The notes under the pieces are model-generated. The model was not told where the DNA came from. It saw only the letters and a program-made list of their open reading frames with translations, and did not search any database. The position numbers were made by a program, and so were the translations under genes. From NCBI GenBank assembly GCA_947683425.1, contig CANTUQ010000031.1:3793001-3857000 (forward strand): 64,000 nt of DNA, written 5' to 3'. Shown here piece by piece: positions 23,654 through 36,091 of the stretch; position 1 is the first letter of the stretch; each line of letters starts with the position of its first letter. The DNA comes from Excoecaria cochinchinensis (taxonomy: Eukaryota > Streptophyta > Magnoliopsida > Malpighiales > Euphorbiaceae).

Positions 23654-25422
23654 CTAAACATGCTTATTTTAGTGCTTTAGATGCATGAAATAATTAATTA
23701 AAAATCGTTACTTTTAATACATGCAATGCTGAAATTTTCTGTTTTGAGTTTTTTGCATTGTTTTGGTGTAAAAACGATTTTAATTGATTAGATAGGTATT
23801 ATAATTAATATGACATGTTAATATACTGTCCTAAGGTTGTTTAGGGGCTGTTAATGGTCGAATTTAATTATGCATACCTGATGGTACATGTTAATGTTAA
23901 AACTAGGTGCATTATGGCATGTTAATTGAAATTTTAACAACTAGTTTTATATATTAAATGTAAAATTGGTTTTGGCATGTTTGTAAGTGTTTTTAAAATA
24001 TTAAATATCAGGTCTGGACATTATTTAAATATGGTTTTAATTCTGGTCCATGACAATTTAATTGATTAATTTTAAAATCACTTAAAACATGACTAGTTTG
24101 TGTTTGTTACATGTTTAATCAACATTGTTTGTTTTGATTTGATTAAAATGGTAAAAACACATTTAGATCAGATTGGTACAGAATGTTAAATCAATATTTA
24201 TGACCTTATTTAGATTATTAAATGACTCATAAAATTGATTTAAGTGTTTGTGCATTTTTGGCATCACATAAGCATTAAACAACTAGTTTTTGTTGTTTGT
24301 TTGTTTTTATATGCATGCCATGTTTTTATATATATGTTCTTCATGATTTTATGCTTTAATTCATGTTGGTACATATTATATGTATTTTTAATGTTTATGG
24401 GCTGAATGACATAAAATTAAAAATGGCAAAATTGGAAATAACACTAGAGTTGATTTATGGCACAAATCTAACTAGTATGTGTTTTGGGCTTTTAAGAGAA
24501 CTTATTCAATAAGAGGATTTAGTCCATTGGGCTTCGGCCCAGGCCCATCACGGGGTCATCTCTTAAAGGTTCAAGTACACAATTTCCATTAATGGGCTTG
24601 GCTAATTTAATTAAAATTGGACTTTGTTTGATCCATGAATGTTATGTATATTAATTTGCTTGTTTGGTGTGATAAATGGATATGCATGGTGCATTCATGG
24701 GCCCTGGGTTTTTGTAATTAATTATGGCCTGCGAGCCATTATGTATTATTGTAAAAGTTTCATTTATTTCTTAGAATAGAATTTACTTGAAGACTTTGTA
24801 AATCAAGATGAAGCCCACCGGAGTGGTGAAGCCCAACTAAGAAGATTCTTGTGTAATAGTATAGAATCTTAGTTGTAGGTTTTATGGGCCCATGTTTGTC
24901 ACGCTTTACTTTATGCAATTATTTATATATGCATGCTATGAATGGATGACAAAGCGTATGCCATGTAAGCCGTAATAAAATGAATCCCTAAAATAGTAAG
25001 TCATAAAGTTGCCTTCCTAATTCGAAACATGTCAAGGCATCGATCATCGGTAACGTAGACTAGGAGTCCTAGATGCGCCCGATTATCTTTGTGAGGCATG
25101 AGTTGTGAATGTAGGTTGGACTTAACATGGAAAGGGATGCCCGGACCTAGGCAACTAATAAATGGGTTTGTACTATAACATCTTAAGATGTTAGCCCATT
25201 TGATCCAAGAGTCATGTATGAGTCATGATTGGAGTTATCCTACCTAAGTAACTTAACTTGTTAGGTGTACAAGCTCAGCTTGACTAATAAGGTTGTTGTG
25301 AAAAGTGGATCTTGGCCCACATTAAATCACTAACGCGAATTATTTAAAGGGATATTAATTCGTTTGTGGGATTATTAATAAGACCTCATTTAATCTTGCT
25401 AAATTTTATTGTAGATTGAAAA
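23654..25422 (+). other. Untranslated leader of copia 1
   Basis: About 1.77 kb without a long open frame between primer-binding site and gag start. It probably holds packaging and dimerisation signals, but none can be named from sequence. Confidence 0.6.
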
Positions 25423-28400
25423 ATGGCATCTTCAAACAACAATTTCTCATTGCGATCGGTCCTTGAAAAGGACAAATTGAATGGCACCAATTTCATAGAC
25501 TGGTCTCGAAACTTAAGGATAGTTCTTAAGCAAGAGAAAAAGTCGTATGTTTTGGATGCACCCTTGCCTCAAGAACCTGGAAGGAACGCCTCTGCGGTTC
25601 AAAGGGAAACTTTTGAGACCAAGAAGAGCGACTCCAATGATGTGACCTGTTTGATGCTAGCCACTATGGTGCCTGACTTGCAAAAGCAATTTATGGACCA
25701 AGAGGCGTATGCGATCATGGTGCACTTAAAGGAGATGTTCCAAGAGCAAGCTCGTCACGAGAGGTTTGTGACAACTAAGGCCTTAATTTCCTGTAAGATG
25801 GCTGCAGGTACTCCTGTTAGTACGCATGTACTCAAGATGAAAGGGTATCTTGATACTCTTGAGAAGCTTGAGGTACAAGTACCAAAGGAATTGGCTACTG
25901 ACTTGATTTTAGGATCATTGGCTGATGATTATGATCCATTTGTAATGAATTATAACATGCATGCGATGAACAAGTCAGTTACTGAGCTTCATGGGATGCT
26001 TAAGAATGCTGAAGAAAACATTCGAAAGACTAATCCCATACTGATGGTTCAAGGGGGCATTAAGAAGGGACCGGCTAAGGGAAAAGGAAAGGGAAAGGCA
26101 AAACCCAAGAATGACCTAGCTCGGTTCAAGTCAAATGGGAGCGCACCTCAGGCCCAATCCAAGCCCAAGGCGCAAAAGCCCAAGGAGAGCGAGAGCACTT
26201 GCTTCCATTGCAACAAAATAGGGCATTGGAAGAAGAATTGCGCTCTCTTCAAGGAAGAACAAAAAAAGAATGGAGCCAAGGCGTCCAGTTCAGGTATTTT
26301 TGTTGTTGAAATTAACCTTTCTATTTCTACCACTTGGGTACTAGATACCGGTTGTGGTTCTCACATTTGTTCAAATGTGCAGGGGCTAAGAAATAGGAGA
26401 TTACTTGGGAAGAATGAAGTGGACCTCCGTGTGGGGAATGGAGCACGAGTTGCTGCCATGGAGATAGGCGACTATCAACTCACTTTACCTTCAGGACTTT
26501 GTTTAATTTTGAAAAATTGTTATTATGTGCCTGCTATGAGCAGAAACATTATTTCAGTTTCATTATTGGATTTGGATGAATTTGATTTTGTTATTAAAAA
26601 TGGCAATGCTCATATTCGTCGCCAAGGCATTTCATATGGCAATGCCATGTTGCAAAATGGCCTTTATATCCTTGATCTATCAAACAAAGAGTCCATATAC
26701 AACATTAATACAAAGAGGGTTAAATCAAATGAGTTAAACCCTACTTACTTCTGGCATTGTCGTTTAGGACATGCAAACGAAAAACGCATTTCAAGACTCC
26801 ACAAAACTGGAGTGCTTGGGTCATTTGACTTAGAATCTTATGATACATGCGAGCCATGTTTGCATGGAAAATTGACAAAGAGTCCTTTTAACAAGAAAGG
26901 TGAGAGGACTAATGGCTTATTGGAGCTAATACATACCGATGTATGTGGACCATTAAGTACACAAGCCAGAGGTGGTTTTAGCTACTTCGTGACATTCACA
27001 GATGACTTCAGTAGATATGGCTATGTCTATCTAATGAAGCATAAATCTGAAACTTTTGAGAAATTCAAAGTGTTTAAAAACGAAGTAGAAAACCAACTTG
27101 GCAAAAGTATAAAAGCCATTCGGTCAGATCGAGGTGGCGAATATTTAAGCCAAGAGTTTGACTGTCATCTAAAGGAGTGTGGTATTATTTCACAGCTCAC
27201 TCCTCCTGGAACACCACAATGGAATGGTGTGTCCGAAAGGAGAAATCGAACTCTATTGGACATGGTTCGATCTATGATGAGTCAAGCAAATCTTCCTGTC
27301 TCTTTTTGGGGCTATGCATTAGAAACTGCTGCGTTTCTACTAAACCGTATTCCAACTAAAGCAGTTGAAAAGACACCATACAAGGTATGGACTGGGAAAG
27401 AACCCAATATGTCATTTCTCAGGATTTGGGGCTGTGAATCACATGTTAAGAAATTAACATCTGACAAACTAGAGTCCAAATCCACTGTCTGCTTATTTGT
27501 GGGTTATCCCAAAGAAACAAAGGGATACTACTTTTACTCACAAACCGAGAACAAAGTATTTGTTGCTCGCAAGGCTGTTTTCTTGGAAAAGGAGTTCCTT
27601 CTCAAGAAAGACAGTGGGAGTAAAGTAGAACTTGGAGAAATTCAAACGCCACAAACTCCTATATAGGATGAGTTGGAAATGGGATCAAGTTCACAACCAA
27701 TTGTGGAACAAGAACCCATTTCACAAGTACCTAGAAGGTCCGGTAGGGTACGTCAGGGGATTGAGAGATATGGTTTTCTAATCACCGACAGTGACACTAT
27801 TGAGTTAGTAGATCGTGAGGATCCTACTACCTACCGAGAAGCTATTGAAAGCCCAGACTCAAAATATTGGCTTGAAGCCATGAAATCCGAGATGCAATCA
27901 ATGTACGATAACTAGGTTTGGACCTTGGTTGATCCACCAGAAGGTGCTAAAGTAATTGAATGCAAGTGGCTATTTAAACTCAAAGCTGATAAGACCTACA
28001 AAGGTAGACTAGTAGCGAAAGGTTTTCGACAAACACATGGTGTAGACTATGATGAAACCTTTTCGCCTGTAGTCATGCTCAAATCCATTAGGATCTTGCT
28101 TGCCATAGCTGCATATCATGATTATGAGATATGGCAAATGGATGTCAAAACTGCTTTCCTTAATGGAAATTTACTTGAGGATGTGTATATGACACAACCT
28201 GAAGGTTTTGTCAATCCCAAGCATCCTAAGAAGGTTTGCAAGCTTCAGAAATCCATTTATGGATTAAAGCAAGCATCCCGAAGTTGGAATCTTCGTTTTG
28301 ATGAGGCAGTCAAAGAATTTGACTTCGTCAAGAACGAGGATGAGCCTTGTGTATACAAGAAGGTTAGTGGGAGCATAGTAGTATTTCTGGTCCTGTATGT

Positions 28401-29385
28401 GGACGACATCCTTCTCATTGGGAATGACATTCCAACATTGCAAAAGGTTAAGCAATGGTTGGGGAAATGTTTCTCAATGAAAGACTTAGGTGAAGCTGAG
28501 ACAATACTTGGTATTCGGATCTACAGAGATAGATCGAATCGGCTATTGGGACTAAGTCAAGATAAGTACATAGACAAGGTACTAAAGCGTTTTAGTATGG
28601 GAGACTCAAAGAAAGGGTACATACCTTTGGCTTTGGGAGTTCCTTTAACTAAAGAACAGTGCCCTAAAACCAAAGAGGAAAGGGACAACATGAGTAGAAT
28701 CCCATATGCATCTGCTATTGGATCTATCATGTACGCTATGTTATGTACTAGGTTGGATGTTGCTCATGCACTGAGTATAACCAGTAGGTTTCAGCAAGAC
28801 CCTGGTGAAAAGCACTGGTCTGCTGTAAAAGGGATTCTAAAGTACCTACGAAGGACTAAGGATCACTTCTTGGTGTATGGTGGTCAGGAAGAGCTCGTCA
28901 TACAAGGCTATGCCGATGCTGCTTTTCAAACCAGCACTCAGGACTCAAGATCGCAATTTGGATTCGTTTTTGTTTTAAACGGTGCTGCTGTCAGCTGGAG
29001 AAGCTCAAAGCAAGAGACCGTTGCCGACTCAACTACAGAATCTGAGTATATTGCAGCAAGTGAGGCTGCAAAAGAGGCTGTTTGGATTAGAAATTTCATT
29101 TCTGGATTAGGAGTGGTCCCAAGCATCCTAGATCCATTAGAAATTTTTTGTGACAACAACGGGGCTATTGCACAGGCCAAAGAGCCCCGGTCACACCAGA
29201 AATCCAAACACATACTCAGGAGGTACCACCTGATCAGAGAAATCATTGATCGTGGGGACGTCAAGGTCAGCAAGATAGCAAGTGAAGACAATGTAGCAGA
29301 TCCTTTGACGAAACAGTTGCGCCCAAATCTGCACGAAGCTCATTTGAGATCATTCGGTCTTAGGGCTATGCCCAATTGGGACTAG
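25423..29385 (+). pseudogene. Copia 1 gag-pol polyprotein, two in-frame TAG codons
   Basis: Encodes the copia polyprotein that forms the particle, copies RNA to DNA and integrates it. The start is ATG 25423 (MASSNNNFSL). Segment 1 (747 codons): gag; zinc knuckle C260-C263-H268-C273; protease DTGC at 308-311; integrase HHCC H445/H450/C476/C479; DD35E D506, D569, E605. TAG at 27664-27666. Segment 2 (27673-27915) is the linker before reverse transcriptase. TAG at 27913-27915. Segment 3 (27925-29385): reverse transcriptase with YVDD at residues 158-161; RNase H with CDNNGAIAQAKEP; ends ADPLTKQL. All three segments share one frame, so there is no frameshift. Around 27985-28005, after FKLKAD, about five residues are missing compared with the other copia copies here. 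Intact motifs and near-identical LTRs suggest recent loss of function, or movement in trans. Confidence 0.93.
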
Positions 29386-29389
29386 TGCT

Positions 29390-29399
29390 AGTGGGAGAT
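29390..29399 (+). promoter_or_regulatory. Polypurine tract of copia 1
   Basis: AGTGGGAGAT directly before the 3' LTR at 29400; primes plus-strand DNA synthesis. Confidence 0.85.
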
Positions 29400-31304
29400 T
29401 GTTAGTGTAAGCCCTAGCCCCAATACATTGTAATAAAACACTTTAGTTAATAAATGAGGCATTTGTTTTATCCATTGTATTCCTGTGCATGTCAATTGAT
29501 AGAACTATCCAAGAATGTTGTTTCAGTTTAAGTTATCATGTGTGAGGCACATGGTTGTAAGACCTTGAAACAAATGAGACTTCATTCTAAATATCCCTAG
29601 TCAGTCATTGTTATGGGAATAACAAATGAATTAAGACTAGTATGCTCTCTCTGATTAGTTGAGTTCTGTCTTACGGATCATAAGGACAAAAGTGTCAATC
29701 AGAGATCATAGATACATGTTTGTAACATGGTATTTGGATACGATCCACACATGAGAACACTACATGGTACAAGTCATAAGTGTTCCTCATATGCAAGTTT
29801 TGTATCGGAGTTCTTAGACCTAAAATCTCTATGAAACTCTTTATGAATTACTGTGTACTTTGACATACACCTAACGTGCTCGTAACTGAGTGACAAGTAT
29901 GGGTATGCTTGGGTATGCATTGATTCATGTTAGAGAGCATGAGAGAAGTGAAGGGATTACCCCTCTCTATAAGAGAGAAAATATCATCGGCCACTTGATC
30001 AGTGAACTGAGAAGTGTATGGCCATACCGAGATGAAATAATGAGTAACCATTATTTATCTGAGAGTTCAGTGTCACTGGAATATCAAGAAAGGAATTAAC
30101 TTACATATAAGGATGACTAGTTCCATGCCTTATATTAATTCTGATATTTATGGGTAAGGGACTATATAAAATTGCATTAGGTCACTAAATGCCAATTGCA
30201 TTTTCATTTAATTTGGAATGCTATAATATCTTGCTAGAGAATATATATAGCCTTTGAATTAATTCTTAATTCATTGCCAATATTAAATGGACCTATAGGA
30301 TCGCACACAAAGCATTGGGCTTAAAATATTTAAATAATGTATTGGGCATTAATTTGGGCTTTTAATTAAAGTCAAATTAATGTATGTAATGGATATTTAA
30401 ATTGCTATTGGACCTTGGTCCATGAGAGAGAGAATATTCGGCCCACATAGGATTAATTTCAATTGATTAATTAAATCAATTAAGTTAATTGAGTATTAAA
30501 TCCTAGTGGCATTTAAGTCAAATTAAATCACCTAATAATTACCATGTCCTAGCCGAAATTCCAAGTATGATATACAATAGAATTTCAGCACATGATTAAG
30601 TGATTGTATATTTGATTAAATATATGTTAAGGTAATATTTCAAATTAATTTGAATTTTGAATTCAAAAGTGAGTTTGAAATAAATTGTGTTACTTATCTT
30701 TAGGAAGGATTTTGAGTTTGAATCAGATTATCTAAAAGTAATTGAAATTAAAATCAAATACTTGCCAAAAAGATAATATACAATTATATAGAAAAGATAA
30801 AAGAGAAAGATAAAGAACCTAAGTGTGGTGGCTAGGTTTTTGCGTGAAACATATCTCTCTCTCTCTCTCATTTTTCTTCTTGGCCGAAATACACAAGGAG
30901 AAGGATTCTTCCTTGCTTGCTTGTGACTTTGAGCATTCTTTACACATAGTAGAAGGACAAGATCAAGTCTTGTGGCTTCAAACTAATTCTATTACACAAT
31001 ACATATTTAGTAAGCTAGCACTTTCGGTTTTGAGCCGTCTTTGCAAGTGTGTGTGTGAGAATAGAGAGGAGTGGCGAAAAAGGCTGTTCCTTGGCATTGG
31101 TGGTGAACATCTAAGGTGGACAAGATCATCTAAATTGCTGGTCATCATCAAATTCAATTTGAAAGGCATCTAAAGTTGTAAGTTATTAAAACCCTAAAAT
31201 TGCATGTTTCCGATTCTTGTCATGGAATTGTTTGGCATGTATGATCAAATTTTTTTGTTTTCCGCTGCGTGATCATCATACACATACCATGACATATTCC
31301 ATCA
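29400..31304 (+). repeat. 3' LTR of copia 1
   Basis: 1905 bp, at a constant offset of 7664 bp from the 5' LTR. The only difference I could find is G at 30882 against A at 23218. Followed by target duplication CTATT. Confidence 0.96.
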
Positions 31305-31377
31305 CTATTCACCCTGGTGTTACTGTTCATGGCCCAAAAATCACTATTCATGAAAATTGCAATTTATGGCCATTACA

Positions 31378-32539
31378 ACCTTAGTATTTTCTACCTTGCC
31401 TTCTTCCTAAGTTATGTTTTTATTTCTAAGGAGATAATCCGTCTCTTTCATCTTTAGGCCAAAGATAGCTTGCTCCTTCACCAATTGCCCCTATAGTTGA
31501 TGTCCTCAAGAACCTGGATAAGTGTTACATTACTTCCCATATTTTGACCTGTGATTTCTCAAAGATGACCCAACTTGGCATATACTTTCTATTGGGAACG
31601 TAGTGATTGGGGTTGTGCTTCCATATCTCCATTTTATGCATCAAGGGTCATACCCCCTGCCTAAAGAGTTATAGGTGTTGTTGTTGCCATTACTGCCTTG
31701 GAATTTATCCTGCTTTAGTAATATGTTCCTATGCATGCCATAGATTTCTCTTAACTAGTTAATCATATGTTCGTGCCTAATTTATGCATGTGTTCTTATC
31801 TACATGCATCATATAGCAACAATAGTAATCATAGCCAAACATGTAATGCAAAAGCATAGGTTTCATTCAACCTCATGGGCTAACACTTTGTGTGCATCTG
31901 ACTTATGTTATCAATAATCTCTCACGAGTTTTCTTGATTGAACATTTTCTCTCAATCCCTAATTTTTACCTAGGGCGCCATTTTTCGGTTTTCACCCTAG
32001 CGAGGAGCCCAATTTTATGAAAGTTGCCTTTTTCGATTTTATTTTTCTCTTCTTTTTTTTTCCTCTCAAATTTAACTCACTTCATGAGTCATGACGAATG
32101 CAATCAAGACATTTTTTTAGATTGAATAAAGCAATGCTTGTTGAATTAACGTCTCATGAGTTATGATATCTACCATCATAATGCAATAAAAATAAGACAT
32201 TAGATACATAAAAGAAACCATAATATTAACATCGTTAAAGAAATATATGCATAGTTTAGAAATATATGTTACATCATAAAAGAAGGTGGCTTATATTATA
32301 TCTTTCTCAAAAGTCCTTTAACACCTCAAACCCCCCTTCTTTGGATGGTGCCCCCCAAGATTGGTGATGATATTTACATCTTGTAACTTTCTAACTGCCT
32401 CTCATTGGAACTGAGCGGGTGATGGCTAAATATCTACATGCCATATAAATCTTAGAGCACATACCATTCAAGTAATCCTGAACTAATCATGAACATAGGT
32501 GGTGGCAGCATAGCATTATAATTGGCTGTCTTTTTCTCC
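31378..32539. other. Gene-less stretch, probably decayed gypsy interior
   Basis: Downstream, on the minus strand, of the gag remnant at 32540-33533. No conserved domain is readable. 'ctagggcgcc' near 31971 and a T-rich tract near 32035-32070 are the only features seen. Confidence 0.45.
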
Positions 32540-33533
32540 TTTTTATTTGGATCAGGAATTTGCTTGTTATCAATAAGGTCTTGGACCCGATCCCTTAGAG
32601 CTCGATAATTATCAGTCAAATGACCAGTATGGTAATGAAAAGCATAAAACTAATTCGATCTATAGCCCGGTGTCCCTTTATTCCTCGCTGGTCTTGGCGG
32701 TAAAGGTTGCAACTTTCCTTCCTTAATGAAATGGGCAAGGTACCATAATAGCGATTTTCCTCATCTGAGTAGTGCTGCGAAATGGTTCTTGTTGGCAACA
32801 CCTTTCTAGCGCGATTATCATTGCCTCTAGTGCTACCGCCGCCACCATATTTTGGGTTTTTGCACCCTCGCAGACCGTCATAGTAACCAGCCCCTAAACT
32901 TGTAGAGCCAACAATAATTTTCTTTCCTAGATTATTAACCCTCTTACCTAAATTTCCAGGGTTAAGAGTAGTTAGGGTGGCTGTGAGCTTGACTTTCATT
33001 GACATAACTTTTTTTTCGAGGTCACCTATCCTCTTATCTAGGCTTAAGAAATTGGGAATACCCGTTGACTGTAAAAGATCTAGCCCTTCTACCTTTCCTA
33101 TTTGCTTTGGCAACCATATTAAAACTCTATCTGATGTGTCCCGTAAGTGCAGACCTGAACCTGACTCTAAATCACATTCTGCCCCCTGATGTTTTGCTTT
33201 TCAGGGCTTGCATCACCGTTGGATCTCCATCCTTTTCAAGCATAAAGTCATACTGTAGGGCAAACCTTTTGTCTCTTCCTTGCCCAACTAGCAAAACAAG
33301 TGGTGCCTTGCATCTAAGCTCAGCAGTAGGTGGAGGTATTGTAGCCACTACTATAGAAGCCTCCCTGATGATGGTCGGTTTAACTTGGTTAACAACAAGT
33401 ACTATAAGCTGGAATAGGTGCCATGGAGGCAACCCTTTCACTAATCATGGCCATCATTCTTCTTTCACAATCTTCAAGTCTCTTATCTAGGTCATAGGGG
33501 TCAGAAGTACTAGCAGGCTGTATTAGATCAGAC
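32540..33533 (-). pseudogene. Ty3/gypsy (Tat-lineage) gag pseudogene
   Basis: Structural protein remnant. The start is readable on the minus strand at about 33533 (MSDLIQPASTSDPYDLDKR), followed by a charged region (LEDCERRMMAMISERVASM). The C-terminal part, in another frame, reads KEGKLQPLPPRPARNKGTPG and then FHYHTGHLTDNYRALRDRV and DLIDNKQIPDPN. This is the proline-rich plus zinc-binding-like end of Tat gag proteins; here the usual cysteine position reads as other residues. Frames change several times (open pieces 33441-33172 and 33113-32616) and a stop lies before the FYAFHYH segment, so it is dead. No LTR or pol of this element could be joined to it. Confidence 0.7.
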
Positions 33534-33696
33534 ATCTTTCCCCTTTCTACTAGCTCTAGCAGTTATTTTAAAGTCCTATTTGTAGTGCCCCTTGGAATTA
33601 AACCCAAACCTGGCTCTAAACCTGTTCTGACCTAGGTTTTGACATACTGGATTTTAATTGCTCTAAGATAAAAAGCTATGATAAAATGACTACCGG

Positions 33697-34500
33697 TGTA
33701 AAGCCCCGAAATCTGCCCTAGTAGCATTTTGCATAATTAGGGTAGTTAAGGAAGCATGATTATAATTTTAATTTGCTAAAAGGGATATAATTGGAAGTTC
33801 ATTTGATTAATATGGTAAATTAGTAAAGTGTTATATTACGTTTTATAAGAATAATTAGAAATTAAGGACTTAATTGCATAAGAAAATGTAATGGCATGCT
33901 AATAATGGATTGAGGATAAGTTGAAGGATTGCAAATGAGATTATCCAACTTAAATATAAATAGGCATGCAAAATCTACGAATGATACCTAGCAAAATGTT
34001 AACATTCTGAGTGGCCATTCTCGGTGGTATTGAGCAGGAAGTAACTGGAAATTATCTGGAATTTCTGTTCTTCTTTTACCTCACTTTCATGAATTTTGAT
34101 TGAAAAAATCAGTAGGAAATTATGCATGTTAAGTTAAATATCTGAATTCAGAATAAAATTGGTAAGTTTAGTTTCTCTTTTCTGCCATCTTCATCAATTT
34201 CTTATTTTTCTAGATGAAATTCTAGAATTGTGAAGTTGTTGAAGTCAACGAAGAATCTTGAATGTATTTATATAAGTAGAGGAAGTTAAAAAGAGGAAGA
34301 AAGGGAAAGAGAAGGCAGTGGTGGAGTAGCTAGAGAAGGAGGAGTTATAATTCATTTTTGGGATTAATTTCGTAGCTTTAAGTATGTATAATTAATTGGT
34401 TTGAATGACAAACTCACACAACCTGAAATGGTTCTTAGAGTCTTAATGGTGAAGGTTTGGCTTAATAGCCTATAATAAGTGAAGGATGAATGAATTTTAA
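33697..34500 (+). mobile_element. Y-family LTR, 5' segment
   Basis: Begins TGTAAAGCCCCGAAATC at 33697 and continues at 47940 after the X copy 3 insertion (TTTAA on both sides). The start resembles, in reverse, the right boundary at 12981. It contains 'ggtaag'-type possible splice donors but no coding region. Confidence 0.55.
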
Positions 34501-36091
34501 TGTAACACCCTACACACATAAGTAGTACGGATATCGGATGTCACGACACTGTACTGGAGTACACTGAAAGCACTCAATAAATTCAGTAGAATTTTTTTTA
34601 TCAGTAACAATGACAAACATACATATATAAAACCATAACAATACACTAACATATAAACACATATCATACCATATGCCATTGCTTCTCCCTACTGCGGTCG
34701 TATACATGCCATGCTAATCCATCTATCCTTGCTGTCGAATACTCCTTGCTGTCATCACTACATCTTCGGCCACTTCAAAATCTATCACAACCTGCTCGCA
34801 GTAACACTTTACGCGCTGAGCATTAAAATGCCCAGTGGTGGATACATATCCTAAATTTTCCACACTAATACACATGCATGCACACAGAAACATTTTTCCT
34901 TATTCCGATTACGGGAACGTTAATTTCTGAATCTTTTAGACGGTTATGACATACTTTTGCTATAATTATTTATCTTTTCCCTTTGTCATTAATATTGCAA
35001 ATATATTTATCATTATTATTGAATCTATCAATATCACTATCATTTACATTGTTAACTTTTACAATGTATTATCCTTACATTCCGTCTGTAATCTAAGGAC
35101 CAGTTATAATGACAATTTTGTAATTATCTTATAAATGTATTCATTTGCTTTTGTTTATGTAACTACTCCTTATCAATTACTTTATCCTTTTCATTTCTAT
35201 TATCAATATCTTTGTTATGGGCACTAATAATCTTAACAATTGTAACTTTACGTTCGGTCTAACAATTAATAATCAATTTCACTAACAATTATTTTTATTA
35301 TTTTATCTATATCTATAACTTTTGGATTCCTTCTTTTATTTCCTTAACTTATGTACTTAATTACAGTCTATATTCAGACACTCTATTATTTACTGAACCA
35401 TTTATTAGAATGGTCATTATTTTTATATTAACGACACTGATTTAGTATTATTACTTTTTTTATGTCCTTAACACTCCCTTTACTCTTCTTGTAGTACACT
35501 AACTCTTTTATAATTTATATTTGCATTAATACTTTTCATTTTATCAAATCTTTCACTGTATTACCTAATTTTAACCAGTTGCAAGTCGTATTATACCCTT
35601 AAATGGTTAACATTATAATTCAATCACCGGTTTATTTGGGACACTTATTATTCTATCATTATTCTTTTATTTCTTTCTTAATCAATGCTATTTCTATTAT
35701 TACTGACACTGTCATCAATCTTAACCTTTGCTCTGGTAATCTAATACTCATAAATAATAATATAAATTTTACATTAATCTTAATAATTACCTTAATCCAC
35801 ATTTTTCATTATTGTTATTCTTATAGTTCATTATTAATACGCAAATTCCCTCTTAATTCCATTCACTTATATAATTAACATTATAATGTATCCATTAATT
35901 TCTTTTATATTAACACTATCCTATTAGTCATATTACAATCTATTGCTATTACCATTACCTTTATTATTTCCCATTATACTTAATTAAATACTTTTAACAT
36001 TATAATTTAACAAATTACATTAAATTCATCAGGCCTTTTTAAACTTTCATTCCATAACCATGCACTATATTTAATTTACTACAGTCCTTTT

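Larger units (their letters stand above)
21736..31304 (+). mobile_element. Young full-length Ty1/copia retrotransposon (copia 1)
   Basis: 9569 bp with identical-length 1905-bp LTRs, primer-binding site, polypurine tract and a gag-pol frame in the copia order (gag, protease, integrase, reverse transcriptase, RNase H). Target duplication CTATT at 21731-21735 and 31305-31309. Comparing the LTRs by eye, I found one difference (A at 23218, G at 30882) and no indel. That implies a very recent insertion. Two TAG codons interrupt the polyprotein, so this copy probably cannot move by itself. Confidence 0.95.
19181..31377 (-). mobile_element. X-family LTR (copy 2), split by copia element 1
   Basis: Left end TATAACACCC at 19181 (first G mutated); right end GGCCATTACA at 31377. 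Without the copia insertion it is about 2.6 kb, half the length of copies 1 and 3, so it is a shorter variant or a deleted copy. The ending 'aaaaatcactattca' before the terminus is shared with copy 1. No clean target duplication was found: ACATT overlapping the left end against ACCTT on the right is at best four of five. Segment 19181-21735 has no gene. Confidence 0.65.
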
